Shown one piece after another: positions 28,453-38,227 of a stretch of DNA of 64,000 bases. Each line of letters opens with the position of its first letter. The first letter of the stretch is position 1. Both the position numbers and the translations under genes were made by a program. Source of the stretch: Clostridia bacterium (GTDB lineage Bacteria; Bacillota; Clostridia; Oscillospirales; CAG-382); assembly GCA_017447445.1 (NCBI GenBank), contig JAFSNK010000008.1, positions 99,068-163,067 on the forward strand, in the 5' to 3' direction. The notes beneath the pieces were generated by a model. That model ran no database searches, was not told the origin of the DNA, and saw only the letters and a list, made by a program, of their open reading frames with translations.

Positions 28453-31140
28453 ATGCTTGTATTAAAAAACATTTCAAAATCGTACCGCGTGGGCGACAGC
28501 GTCACGCAGGCACTTAACGGAGTCTCCGTCTCGTTCCGCAGCAACGAATTCGTCGCGGTGCTGGGGCCTTCCGGCTGCGGCAAGACCACGCTTCTGAACG
28601 TTATCGGCGGGCTGGACAGATACGACTCCGGCGAGCTTATTATCGACGGGCGCTCCACAAAGAGATACCGCGACGCCGACTGGGACAATTACCGCAACCA
28701 CTCGATAGGGTTCGTGTTCCAGTCGTATAACCTTATCCCGCACCAGACGGTGCTTGCGAACGTGGAGCTCGCTTTGACGCTTTCGGGCGTGGGCAAGGCG
28801 GAGCGCAGGCGCCGCGCGACGGAAGCGCTGGAAAAGGTGGGGATAGCCGATCAGGCGGGGAAAAAGCCGAATCAGCTTTCCGGCGGGCAGATGCAGCGCG
28901 TGGCGATCGCCAGGGCGCTGGTGAACGACCCGGAGATACTGCTTGCCGACGAACCGACCGGCGCTTTGGATTCCGGCACGAGCGTGCAGATAATGGAGCT
29001 TCTGAAGGAGGTCGCCTCCGACCGGCTGGTGATAATGGTAACGCACAACCCGGAGCTGGCGCAGACCTACGCCACGCGGACCGTTAATCTGCGCGACGGC
29101 GAAATCGTTTCCGACAGCGACCCTTATGACGCGCCGGAGGAAGCCGCGGACGGGGCGAATAAAAGCGAAAAAAAGAAGAAAAACAAAACCTCGATGTCGT
29201 TTTTCACCGCCCTTTCCCTCTCGCTAAACAATCTGCTTACCAAAAAGGCGCGCACGGTGCTGACCAGCTTTGCGGGGAGCATCGGCATTATAGGCATCGC
29301 GCTGATACTCTCTTTGAAAAGCGGGTTTGAAGCGTATATCGTGCGTCTGCAGGAGGATACGCTTTCGTCCTACCCCATCGTGATACAGAACGAATCGATG
29401 GATATATCCGCGCTGGTGGCGGAGCTTAGCGACGACGCGAAGGAAGCCGAGCCGCACGGGCTCGACAAGGTCTATTCCCGCCCGGTGTTCGGCAAGCTGA
29501 TAAATTCGGTGCTTTCGGGGATACGCTCCAACGATATGACTTCGTTCAGGGCTTATATCGAATCCGAGCGCGAGCTGTTCGAGCGTTATACCTCCGATAT
29601 CAAATACGGATACGGACTTACGATAAACGTATACGCCGAATCGGAAAAGGGCGATCTTATAAAAGTCAACCCGGTCGACACCATAATGAATATGTATAAC
29701 AGCGGCTCCGACAGTTCGTTCGGGCTCGCTTCGAATACGAACCGCAGCGAGCTGTGGGCCGAGCTTATAGACAACCGCGAACTGCTGGAGCAGCAGTACG
29801 AAACGGTTTACGGCAAGTGGCCGGAAAATATGCACGAAGCGGTGCTTTTCGTAAACAAGAACAACGAGATAAGCGACCTGGCGCTCTGCGCGCTCGGTCT
29901 GCTCGACCAGGAGGAGGTCGCGCGGATGATGCGCAGCGCCGTCGCGGGAGGAAAGGTCTCCGACGAGACGGTCAAAAGCTTCAGCTACGAGGATATCTGC
30001 GCGGCGGAGTTCACGCTGATCCCCACCCCGATGAAATACCGGCTGAACGAGGCGACCGGGCTTTGGGAGGACCGCGGAAACGACAAGACCTATTTGAAAT
30101 GGGTTGCCGAAAACCACGGCGAGAAGATAAAGATAGTGGGGATAATGCGTCCGAGAGAAAACGCCGTCTCCTCCGGCACTTATACGATAGGATATACCTC
30201 CGACCTTACGGAATACTGCCTTGCCGTGAACAACGCTGCGGATATAGTGAAGCAGCAGACCGGCGCCGGGAAGGACGAGGCCGCCAGCGCGAAATACGGC
30301 AAGGAATACCGTTACCGCGATATCGACGTGTTCACCGGCGTGCCGTTCGATTACGTCGGGGAGCAGCGAGAGATCACGTTGGAAGACGTTTACGCGTATA
30401 TTGCGACTTTGCCGGAAGCGCAGCAAAAGCAGGCGGAGGAAGCGCTTCGGAATATGTCCGAGCAGGAGATACTCGCGGCGTTCGCGGGGAAGATCGGCGG
30501 CGCGGAATACACCGGGGCGACTTACGAATCGAATCTGCGGCTGCTTGGGGCGGAAAAGGCGGAAACGCCCGTTTCGATAAGCATATACGCGAACAGTTTT
30601 GAATCTAAAGACGCTATATCAAAGCTGATCGAGGATTACAACACCGCCTGCGAAGCCGCCGGCGAGCCGGACAAGAGGATAACCTATACCGATTATATGG
30701 GACTGCTGCTCGATTCGGTGAGCACGATAATAAACACTATCTCCTACGTGCTGATCGCGTTCGTTTCGGTATCGCTTATAGTTTCCTCGATAATGATAGG
30801 CGTTATAACCTATATATCGGTGCTGGAACGCACGAAGGAGATCGGCATCCTGCGCTCGCTCGGCGCTTCGCGCAGGGATATATCGCGCGTGTTCAACGCC
30901 GAAACGCTTATCGTGGGATTCATTTCCGGCGTGATGGGCATACTCGGCACGCTGCTGCTGAATATCCCGGTGAACGCTATTATAAAATCGCTGAGCAAGA
31001 TCGACAATATGGCGCGGCTCCCGCTTTTAGGCGCGCTGGCGCTGGTCGCCGTGAGTATGATAATGACGTTCATCGCGGGGCTTATCCCCTCCGGGCTCGC
31101 CGCAAGGCGCGATCCGGTGGTGGCGCTTCGCACCGAATGA
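28453..31140 (+). CDS. MacB-type ABC exporter, fused ATPase and FtsX-like permease
   Basis: An 895-residue fusion. Residues 1-225 are an ABC ATPase of the LolD/MacB type (GPSGCGKTTLLN, LSGGQMQRVAIARAL, LLADEPTGALD). A lysine-rich linker leads to a first membrane helix (about residue 270-290), then an extracytoplasmic region of about 430 residues, then three C-terminal helices with the FtsX signature (TYISVLERTKEIGILRSLG). Such mechanotransmission exporters handle peptides, lipoproteins or antibiotics at the membrane. It lies 37 bases downstream of the mannosidase and ahead of a clear terminator. Substrate unknown. Confidence 0.9.
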   Translation: MLVLKNISKSYRVGDSVTQALNGVSVSFRSNEFVAVLGPSGCGKTTLLNVIGGLDRYDSGELIIDGRSTKRYRDADWDNYRNHSIGFVFQSYNLIPHQTVLANVELALTLSGVGKAERRRRATEALEKVGIADQAGKKPNQLSGGQMQRVAIARALVNDPEILLADEPTGALDSGTSVQIMELLKEVASDRLVIMVTHNPELAQTYATRTVNLRDGEIVSDSDPYDAPEEAADGANKSEKKKKNKTSMSFFTALSLSLNNLLTKKARTVLTSFAGSIGIIGIALILSLKSGFEAYIVRLQEDTLSSYPIVIQNESMDISALVAELSDDAKEAEPHGLDKVYSRPVFGKLINSVLSGIRSNDMTSFRAYIESERELFERYTSDIKYGYGLTINVYAESEKGDLIKVNPVDTIMNMYNSGSDSSFGLASNTNRSELWAELIDNRELLEQQYETVYGKWPENMHEAVLFVNKNNEISDLALCALGLLDQEEVARMMRSAVAGGKVSDETVKSFSYEDICAAEFTLIPTPMKYRLNEATGLWEDRGNDKTYLKWVAENHGEKIKIVGIMRPRENAVSSGTYTIGYTSDLTEYCLAVNNAADIVKQQTGAGKDEAASAKYGKEYRYRDIDVFTGVPFDYVGEQREITLEDVYAYIATLPEAQQKQAEEALRNMSEQEILAAFAGKIGGAEYTGATYESNLRLLGAEKAETPVSISIYANSFESKDAISKLIEDYNTACEAAGEPDKRITYTDYMGLLLDSVSTIINTISYVLIAFVSVSLIVSSIMIGVITYISVLERTKEIGILRSLGASRRDISRVFNAETLIVGFISGVMGILGTLLLNIPVNAIIKSLSKIDNMARLPLLGALALVAVSMIMTFIAGLIPSGLAARRDPVVALRTE

Positions 31141-31158
31141 CACGAAACGCGGATTTTT

Positions 31159-31188
31159 CCCGGATACCGAGGTATCCGGGATTTTTTT
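31159..31188 (+). terminator. Rho-independent terminator after the ABC exporter
   Basis: CCCGGATACC (31159-31168) and GGTATCCGGG (31171-31180) form a strong stem followed by A and seven Ts. Confidence 0.9.
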
Positions 31189-31219
31189 CGGAAATCACGT
31201 TTTTATTTGCAAAAAAGCG

Positions 31220-31248
31220 TTGAAAAAGAAAGATTTTTGTGATAATAT
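31220..31248 (+). promoter_or_regulatory. Likely promoter of the Na/Pi symporter gene
   Basis: -35 TTGAAA (31220-31225), 17-base spacer, -10 TAATAT (31243-31248). The leader to the ATG at 31355 is about 100 bases with no recognised riboswitch. Confidence 0.5.
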
Positions 31249-31354
31249 GATATATGAGGGAGATTGCGGGATAGCCGGGTTTTATCTTCGCACCGCTTCC
31301 CTTTCCGAAAATTATTCCGTGTGAACAGCGGCGTACGCGCCGCGGGAGAAATTT

Positions 31355-33112
31355 ATGGGATTGATCGAAATCATCACACTTATCGGCGGCGTGGCGTTTT
31401 TCCTTTACGGCATGCACGTTATGTCGTCGGGGCTTGCCAAACTTTCCGGCGGCAAGCTGGAAGCCACGCTTAGGAAAATGACTTCCAGTCTGTTCAAAAG
31501 CATTCTGCTCGGCGCGGGGATCACCGTTGCGATACAATCCTCCTCGGCGACGACCGTTATGCTGGTGGGGCTTGTAAACTCCGGCATAATGCGGCTTGAA
31601 CAGACGGTCGGCGTTATAATCGGCTCCAACGTCGGCAAAACCGCCACGGCGTGGCTGCTTTCGCTTACCGGAATAAAAAGCGAGAACGTGTTTATCAGTC
31701 TGCTGAAGCCCGAGAATTTCTCGCTTATACTCGCGGTCGTCGGCATTATATTCATAATGGGCAAAAACAAGCGGCGCAAGGACCTGGGCACCATCCTTCT
31801 CGGGTTCGCCGTACTTATGAGCGGCATGCGGCTTATGAGCGGTTCGGTTTCCGGTCTGGCTTCGAGCGACGCTTTCACCGAAATGCTCACGATGTTCAAA
31901 AACCCGCTGCTCGGCGTGCTTGTCGGCGCGGCGTTCACCGGAGTTATACAGAGCTCGGCGGCTTCGGTCGGTATACTGCAGGCGCTTTCGCTTACCGGCG
32001 ATATAACCTTTGAAATGGCGATACCGCTTATTATGGGTCTTAACATAGGCACCTGCATTACGGCGGTCATCTCCAGCATCGGCGTAAACCGCGACGCCAA
32101 ACGGGTGGCGGCGGTGCACGTGCTGTTCAACGTGATCGGCACGGCGGTGGTGCTCGCGGCGTTCTACGCGCTGCACGCGGTTATCGATTTCTCGTTCCTT
32201 AACAAGGAGATCGACCCGTTCGGCATCGCGTTCTGCCACACCGCGTTCAATATAGTAACTATGCTTTTGCTTATGCCGTTCGCAAAACAGTTGGTAAAGC
32301 TTTCGCGGATTATTATAAAAGGCAAAAAAGGCGGCGAGGAAGCTTCGGAAGCGATCATGCTTGACGAACGCCTGCTGCAGACTCCGGCGGTGGCTGTCGC
32401 CGAATGCCGCAACTACACGGTGAAAATGGCGAAGCTGGCGAAGGAAACGATATTCGACGCGATAGACACGCTTTCGGAATACTCCAAGGACAAGGCGGAA
32501 AGCATTGAGGAGCGCGAATCGGAGATAGACGGCTACGAGGACAAGTTGGGCACTTATCTGGTGAAAATGTCCAGCTCCGGGCTTACCCAGCGCGATTCTC
32601 ACAGCGTTTCCAAAATGCTGCACAGTATAAGCGATTTCGAACGTATCAGCGACCACGCGGTGAACATTCTGCGCACCGCGAGGGAGATATATGAAAAGCA
32701 GGTGTCCTTCTCCGCCGAGGCGAAGAAAGAGCTTTGGGTGCTTATCGCGGCGCTTAAGGAGATACTGAACATCACGGTCACGGCTTTCTCGGAGGACGAC
32801 CTTGAGCTTGCGCAGAAGGTGGAGCCGCTGGAACAGGTGATAGACAATCTTACCGACGAGATAAAGAGCCGCCACATAGAGCGCCTGCGCGCCGGGAACT
32901 GCACGATAGAAATGGGCTTTATACTCACCGACCTGACCACCGATTTCGAAAGGGTGTCCGACCACTGCTCGAACATCGCGGTGGCGCTGATAGAGGTCGA
33001 GGAGGACGTGTTCAACACGCACACCTATCTGAACGCGGTGAAGACCGGGAACGACGAAAAGTTCAAGAACTATTACGACGCGTTCAGCGAGGAATACAAG
33101 CTGGCGGAATAA
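31355..33112 (+). CDS. Na+/phosphate cotransporter with C-terminal PhoU-like domain
   Basis: A 585-residue member of the NptA/PNaS family. It starts MGLIEIITLIGGVAFFLYGM and carries the two inverted QSS repeats that bind substrate (IQSSSATTVMLVGLVNSG and IQSSAASVGILQALS) within about eight hydrophobic segments. Residues from about 340 onward are helical and charged with PhoU-type repeats (DFERISDHAVNI, DFERVSDHCSNIA). It probably imports phosphate with sodium, the PhoU part acting as a sensor or regulator. Single gene between two terminators. Confidence 0.93.
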   Translation: MGLIEIITLIGGVAFFLYGMHVMSSGLAKLSGGKLEATLRKMTSSLFKSILLGAGITVAIQSSSATTVMLVGLVNSGIMRLEQTVGVIIGSNVGKTATAWLLSLTGIKSENVFISLLKPENFSLILAVVGIIFIMGKNKRRKDLGTILLGFAVLMSGMRLMSGSVSGLASSDAFTEMLTMFKNPLLGVLVGAAFTGVIQSSAASVGILQALSLTGDITFEMAIPLIMGLNIGTCITAVISSIGVNRDAKRVAAVHVLFNVIGTAVVLAAFYALHAVIDFSFLNKEIDPFGIAFCHTAFNIVTMLLLMPFAKQLVKLSRIIIKGKKGGEEASEAIMLDERLLQTPAVAVAECRNYTVKMAKLAKETIFDAIDTLSEYSKDKAESIEERESEIDGYEDKLGTYLVKMSSSGLTQRDSHSVSKMLHSISDFERISDHAVNILRTAREIYEKQVSFSAEAKKELWVLIAALKEILNITVTAFSEDDLELAQKVEPLEQVIDNLTDEIKSRHIERLRAGNCTIEMGFILTDLTTDFERVSDHCSNIAVALIEVEEDVFNTHTYLNAVKTGNDEKFKNYYDAFSEEYKLAE

Positions 33113-33133
33113 ACCGCGGAAGAACAAACGAAA

Positions 33134-33168
33134 AGGGCTGTCCGGAATACGCGGACAGCCCTGTTTTT
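33134..33168. terminator. Bidirectional terminator between convergent genes
   Basis: AGGGCTGTCCG (33134-33144) and CGGACAGCCCT (33152-33162) form an 11-bp perfect stem with a 7-base loop. GTTTTT follows on the plus strand and TTTT on the minus strand, serving both converging transcripts. Confidence 0.9.
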
Positions 33169-33197
33169 ATTTTGCGAAGACGCGGGGACGCGGCAGA

Positions 33198-35342
33198 TCA
33201 CGCTTTGCCGCGCCTTGTTTTTTTAAGTATGAGCACCGCGGCGACCGCTATAACGGCAAGCCCCATTGCCGATATAACGGCTATGAGCCAGAACGGAACG
33301 TCCTGCTTTTGCCTTGTTTCGGTACCGGAGCTTTCGGAGGGGGCGAACGAGGAGTGCTCCTCAGGGGGGGCGGGAGCCGTTACGTTCACGCGGATAACGA
33401 GCTCCTCGGACTTGTTGAAGCCGTCGCTTACCACGACCGAAAAGCTGTCTTCGCCGACGTAATCCTCGTCGGCGGTATAGACGAGCGACTTTTTGCCGGA
33501 AGCCGCCGCCACGTAGCCGTGCTGCGGCATCTGCGGGAACTCCACGGTGATATCGCCCCAATAGGAATCGTTATCGGTTATATCGAGGTCGACCATCGTG
33601 CGGCGCGCGCCGGAAACGGTTTCGAAATCCTCAGCGGCGACCACGGGCGGATCGTTTACGTACTCGCCTTTAAGGAACTTGTAGGTAATATCGTACAGGC
33701 GGCGCAGATATATGCCCTTCGGGGTGGAAACGTCCGCCGTGCAGAAGTTGTATAAACTGCCCGGCCCGGCGCCCTGATAGCAGGTCTTGAGCGCGGACAT
33801 ATAGCCGCATTTCGCGCCGTAGTAGAGATAGCTTTCGTATTTCTGCCCCGCGGCGAGGTAATCGGTCCCGGTGAAGGCGGAGGGCTCCGCCGTTTCGATC
33901 TCGACGCCGAGACAGTGCCTTGCGGCGCTCTGCGCGAATTCGCCAAGCATTTCGGTTTCGAAATAATAAGCGGTGCTGTTGGTGAACGCGGCGTTCGGCT
34001 GCATAACGGCGCCGGTGAATCCGAGCTCCTTCCAGTGGTCGAATCCCGTGGAAAGATAGAACGGGTCGAACAGCGAGGAAAGCCCTTTGGAAGCGGTATA
34101 GCGGTTGAATTCCTTTACAAGCTCCGCCTCGTGGTCCGATTCGGAGTAATTCACTTCCTCGCGGTACCAGTAAAATCCCGCCAGCTCGAGGTTTTCGAAC
34201 TCCGCGGCGGCAAATTCGGAAATACATTTATCGCCGAACCATTTTATTATCGCGACGCGCTCCTCCAGCGTTTCGCAGTTTTCCGGTTCGCCGTCGCCGT
34301 CGATATCGCCGAAAGCTTTATCGATGATCGTGGGGAACGGCATGGTGAGGAACACTTTGAACTTTCCGCTTCTGCCGAGCGTTTCCCAGACCTCGCCGAC
34401 CGCTTCGTCGAGCGCGTGCAGATCGTATTCCTGCGCGAAGGTGTGCCGGAGATAAAGCTCCCAGTCGCTTGCGACGGCGCCGGGCTTGCCGTTGGTCTTT
34501 ACAAGCCGCCCGCCGGACGGATAATCGCCGTGGCAGGGCACGAAGGCGACGGAATCGAACATGGTGTCGACTATCTCGCCGCTGCCGTTCACGTAGGCGA
34601 CGTAAGGGATAAGCTCTTCCTTTGTGTTGTTCGCCTTGCTCTGGCTGGAATGATAATAACCGTTGTATATCTTTATGATATTTTTCACTCCGGCGACCGA
34701 TCCGAGGTATCCCGGGTCTTTTTGCGGCTCCGGCACCTCGAAGCCGGCTTCGCTGCCGTCGATCTCATAGCTGCCGTAAACGCCGATCTCGTCGCAGTAG
34801 CAGAAGATATCGCAGCAGAATTCGATTTTTACATACCGCGCCTTGTATACGGCGGGCAGATCGAACTCCACGTCGCAGCGGACGGCGCCGGTCTGATAGA
34901 TCGGGAATCCGTTTTCGTAGGTATAGACCATAGCGTAATTTTCGCCGTCGAGCGAAAGCCAGACGTTTATGTAACGCGGGGCGTATATGCCGGAGGTCTT
35001 TAAGTTAAGGAACCCGGCTTTTACCGAATCGATTGCGCACATCCTTCCGAGATCGAACCCTACCAGCCGGCTGCGCGAACGGAACGCGCGGTACCAGCCG
35101 CCGCTCGATTCGGAGGTGAGCGCGGTGTTCTGGTCGGTAAGCTGACCTTCGTCAACGTCGAATTCCCTGCCGTTTTCGGTATAGCGGGCGTAGGAATGCG
35201 ACACCGGTTCGCCCTTTTCGACGGTGTATTTGAGTCCCGCCGTGAGATTTGTTTTTTTATCAGCCGCGAAAGCGGAAAACGGCAAAAGCGCCGCAAGCAA
35301 TACGGCGCAAAGCAGGATGGCGGCGAAGCGTTTGGAAAGCAT
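33198..35342 (-). CDS. DUF4855 surface protein with Ig-like domain and C-terminal membrane anchor
   Basis: A 714-residue exported protein: signal peptide (residues 1-27, ending AFA), a beta-rich discoidin-like N-terminal region (about 40-190), then a DUF4855-type domain (about 210-560) recognisable from FYWYREEVNYSESDHE and the GFTGAVMQPNAAF segment. A cadherin/Ig-like module follows (about 565-660, with YTADEDYVGEDSF), then a Pro/Ser/Glu linker and a single membrane helix with basic tail (KKTRRGKA). DUF4855 proteins are found on Gram-positive surfaces and are thought to be carbohydrate-related; their activity is not established. It is six bases downstream of the SGNH lipoprotein. Confidence 0.82.
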   Translation of the reverse strand: MLSKRFAAILLCAVLLAALLPFSAFAADKKTNLTAGLKYTVEKGEPVSHSYARYTENGREFDVDEGQLTDQNTALTSESSGGWYRAFRSRSRLVGFDLGRMCAIDSVKAGFLNLKTSGIYAPRYINVWLSLDGENYAMVYTYENGFPIYQTGAVRCDVEFDLPAVYKARYVKIEFCCDIFCYCDEIGVYGSYEIDGSEAGFEVPEPQKDPGYLGSVAGVKNIIKIYNGYYHSSQSKANNTKEELIPYVAYVNGSGEIVDTMFDSVAFVPCHGDYPSGGRLVKTNGKPGAVASDWELYLRHTFAQEYDLHALDEAVGEVWETLGRSGKFKVFLTMPFPTIIDKAFGDIDGDGEPENCETLEERVAIIKWFGDKCISEFAAAEFENLELAGFYWYREEVNYSESDHEAELVKEFNRYTASKGLSSLFDPFYLSTGFDHWKELGFTGAVMQPNAAFTNSTAYYFETEMLGEFAQSAARHCLGVEIETAEPSAFTGTDYLAAGQKYESYLYYGAKCGYMSALKTCYQGAGPGSLYNFCTADVSTPKGIYLRRLYDITYKFLKGEYVNDPPVVAAEDFETVSGARRTMVDLDITDNDSYWGDITVEFPQMPQHGYVAAASGKKSLVYTADEDYVGEDSFSVVVSDGFNKSEELVIRVNVTAPAPPEEHSSFAPSESSGTETRQKQDVPFWLIAVISAMGLAVIAVAAVLILKKTRRGKA

Positions 35343-35348
35343 TTCGGT

Positions 35349-36398
35349 TTACCCCAGCAGTTTGTCTTTTATAAGTCCCGCGATAAGCTTGTGGCCTTCG
35401 GCGTTCGGATGCGGGTCCACGCCGAAGTTGAGCATACCGGTGGCGGCGGAAGCGAAATCTATGCCCGCGTTCGTGAGCTTTTCGAGCGAGGCGGAGAACG
35501 CGTCGTGGATCTCCACGACCTCGTAACCGTTGTCGGAAGCGAGCCCGCTTATTACCTTGTTCAGCTCGGAGACCGACTGTTCCCCGCGTTTGGCGAGATC
35601 GAGCTTTGTTTCGACTCCGCGCAGATTCACGACGATATCGTAATAGGGATTGTAGATCGTCTGCACCAGCACGCGCTTCGCTCCGGCGTTCTTCACGGCG
35701 GAAACTATGGCGGGGAGTTCTTCGCGCAGTTTGTTCGCCGCGTCGGCTATAAGCGCCTTGAATTCTTCCCCGTCGAAAGCGGCGTCGGCTTTTTTGAGCA
35801 GCTCGTTGATCCTTACCGCGGCGGCTTCGAATTTCGATTTGCCGACAGAATCTGTCGCGAGCATATTCGAAAAGTAGTCTTTAAGCGTGTTCGCGGTGTT
35901 TTCGTTGAATATATCCGCGCCGGCGAACAGCTCGCCCAGCCGGGTAAGCACGTTGTTGCCGCCGATGCTTATTATTACCGCGTCGGCGCCCGCAAGCTCC
36001 GCCGGGGGATCTGCGGCGAGCGAATCGGCAAGCTCTCTGCCGGTCTGCCCGTCGATTCCGTAATTGGCGATACCGACTTTTTCATAGCGTTCCTTAAGCA
36101 TTTCGGAAAGCAGCGCGGAATATCTTTCGCGCTCGTAATCCGCAAGCCCGTATCCGCGCGCGATGGAATCGCCCAGCACGACTACGGATATGCTTCCCGA
36201 AGGGGCGGCGTGTTCGCCGTAGGAAGCGGCGCTTTCGGCGGTGCTTTGGTCACCCTGCCCGGCGGGATCGCCGGAGGAAGCGGGGGCGGAGGTATTCCCG
36301 GCGCCCGAAGTATCGCCGTTTCCGAACGCGCCGCAGGAAACGAGCGAGAGCATAAGGACGGCGGCGATCATAAGCGCTGCGGCTTTGATGATTTTCAT
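35349..36398 (-). CDS. SGNH/GDSL-family hydrolase lipoprotein
   Basis: The 349-residue product has a lipoprotein signal (LMLSLVSCG, lipidated cysteine at residue 22) and a Ser/Ala/Gly-rich spacer. A GDSL/SGNH esterase domain follows: GDSIARGYG (serine nucleophile), ISIGGNNV (block III Asn), and DPHPNAEGHKLIAG (catalytic Asp and His). Family members remove acyl or acetyl groups from lipids or glycans. It sits between an acyl-CoA synthetase gene (3-base gap) and the DUF4855 gene (6-base gap), so all three are surely co-transcribed. An extracellular deacylase is a reasonable guess; the substrate is unknown. Confidence 0.9.
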   Translation of the reverse strand: MKIIKAAALMIAAVLMLSLVSCGAFGNGDTSGAGNTSAPASSGDPAGQGDQSTAESAASYGEHAAPSGSISVVVLGDSIARGYGLADYERERYSALLSEMLKERYEKVGIANYGIDGQTGRELADSLAADPPAELAGADAVIISIGGNNVLTRLGELFAGADIFNENTANTLKDYFSNMLATDSVGKSKFEAAAVRINELLKKADAAFDGEEFKALIADAANKLREELPAIVSAVKNAGAKRVLVQTIYNPYYDIVVNLRGVETKLDLAKRGEQSVSELNKVISGLASDNGYEVVEIHDAFSASLEKLTNAGIDFASAATGMLNFGVDPHPNAEGHKLIAGLIKDKLLG

Positions 36399-36401
36399 AG
36401 A

Positions 36402-38105
36402 TCAGGCCTCGTAATTTCTTTTGATTTTTCTGGAAGTCGTCTTTTCGAATTCGGTATCGCGAAAGACTATCTTCTTGATTATTTTATGCCCCGGTTCGGA
36501 GGCGTTGTATTCCGAAACGGCTTTCTTTATTTCCTCCTGAACGTCGGAAACGCCCATTTTGGAAGCCCTGTCGGCATCAGGGAATATCTCGGCGCCGAGC
36601 AGTTTTTCGCCGTCCGGTCCGCCGGGCATCGCACGGACGAGCACTTCGGCGATAAGCGGAGTAGCGCGGGAAAGTTTTTCCTCGATCTCCTCCGGATAGA
36701 TGTTCTTGCCGTTTTTGAGGATGATTATGTTCTTTATCCTTCCGGTAATAAAGACGAAGTTGTTTTCATCCACCTTGCCGATATCCCCGGTATGGAACCA
36801 ACCGTCGACGATCGCCTTCGCGGTAGCTTCGGGGTTCTTGTAGTAGCCGAGCATAACGTTGGGGCCTTTGACGCAGATCTCGCCCTCGCCGTCCTCGTTC
36901 GGTTCGTCGATCATAAGCTGCATTCCGGGCATAAGCTGACCGACGGATTCCGAATTGTGGAATTCCGGGCGGTTAATAGATATCAGCGGGCCGCATTCGG
37001 TGATCCCGTAGCCGTTTATGAGCGTTATGCCGATGCTGTCGAAGAAGCTTACTATATCCGGCTTCAGCGGAGCGCCGCCGCAGATGATCGCCTTCAATTC
37101 GCCGCCGAAGGTATCCAGCACGGTCTTGAAGAAGACCTTGCGCATATCTATGCCGGCTTTTAACAGCTTGTCGCTTATCTTTATCATCTTGCGCAGCGCC
37201 TTGGCTTTTCCCGTCTCCTCGGCTTTATCCCAAATGCCGCGGTAGATCTTTTCGACGAACAGCGGGACGAGCTGGACTTCGGTCGGCTTATACAGCTTGA
37301 AGTTCGGCAGCACGGAGCGCAGACTTTCGTTTATGCAGATCGTCATTCCGTTGTGCATCATCGTAAGGATGCCGGTGGTGGATTCATAGGAATGGTGGTA
37401 GGGCAGCACCGAAAGGCAGACGTCGCTTATCTTCATAAGCATCTGCGCGCGGGTAATGTTATATACCAGCGCTCCCGCGGTGAGCATAACGCCCTTCGCC
37501 CTTCCGGTGGTGCCGCTGGTGAACAGCAGCTCTTTAAGGCATTCGTTGTCCGGTTCTATGGCGGTAAAGCGGGTGTCGCCCCCGGCGACCAGTTCCCTGC
37601 CCATGACCATAAGGTCTTCGATCCAGCGGTGCTTTTCGTCGCATACTTCCGGCTTTTCGAAATATATTATGCACTCCACGCCGGGAAGCTTATCCTCCAG
37701 CGCGTTTATCTTTTTGGCGACCGATTTGCCGTCGCAGAATATAACGCGCGCGTCGGAGGTGTTTATGATATACTCGGTCTCCTCTTCCGAAAGGTCCTTG
37801 TCCACGGGGACGACCACGCCTTCGGAATTGAGCACCGAAAGATAGGCGCGCACCCAGTTGTAGCTGTTGGGCCCGATTATCGCGATATGCGAATTTATAT
37901 ACCCTATCTCGCAAAGCGCGGTGCCGAGCGAATCGACCTCGTTTTTGAATTCCGCATAGGTGACCGAAACGACTTTGCCGTCCTGCTTGTATTTGAAAGC
38001 GGGCTTTTCGGCGAACATAACGGCGGTTTCGTCGACCAACTGGCGCAGACTGTAAAGCTCGCGCACCTCGTAAAGCGGGTAATTCTCTTTTCTGTTCTTA
38101 TACAT
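36402..38105 (-). CDS. AMP-dependent acyl-CoA synthetase (long-chain fatty acid-CoA ligase type)
   Basis: A 567-residue ANL-superfamily enzyme with the P-loop LFTSGTTGRAKGVML, the A5 motif NGYGITECGP, the A7/A8 region GWFHTGDIGKVDENNFVFITGR and the C-terminal catalytic lysine region (FEKTTSRKIKRN). It activates a carboxylic acid as acyl-AMP and transfers it to CoA. It is the first gene of a three-gene minus-strand operon ending in two exported proteins. The specific acid cannot be told. Confidence 0.92.
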   Translation of the reverse strand: MYKNRKENYPLYEVRELYSLRQLVDETAVMFAEKPAFKYKQDGKVVSVTYAEFKNEVDSLGTALCEIGYINSHIAIIGPNSYNWVRAYLSVLNSEGVVVPVDKDLSEEETEYIINTSDARVIFCDGKSVAKKINALEDKLPGVECIIYFEKPEVCDEKHRWIEDLMVMGRELVAGGDTRFTAIEPDNECLKELLFTSGTTGRAKGVMLTAGALVYNITRAQMLMKISDVCLSVLPYHHSYESTTGILTMMHNGMTICINESLRSVLPNFKLYKPTEVQLVPLFVEKIYRGIWDKAEETGKAKALRKMIKISDKLLKAGIDMRKVFFKTVLDTFGGELKAIICGGAPLKPDIVSFFDSIGITLINGYGITECGPLISINRPEFHNSESVGQLMPGMQLMIDEPNEDGEGEICVKGPNVMLGYYKNPEATAKAIVDGWFHTGDIGKVDENNFVFITGRIKNIIILKNGKNIYPEEIEEKLSRATPLIAEVLVRAMPGGPDGEKLLGAEIFPDADRASKMGVSDVQEEIKKAVSEYNASEPGHKIIKKIVFRDTEFEKTTSRKIKRNYEA

Positions 38106-38227
38106 TTTCTCTTCTCCTTATATTTGCATATTATAATACTGTTTTCATTAAAAATCAATAAGAAAAGCACGATTTTCGCCCTGTGCCGCATATATTCATA
38201 GTGAAGAACTGCGACAAGGTGATAACG

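Noticed and set aside
31082..33127. Long minus-strand frame of 681 codons
   Set aside because: It mirrors the Na/Pi symporter gene, which has real QSS and PhoU motifs; the mirrored protein is Arg/His/Tyr-rich with no recognisable domain.
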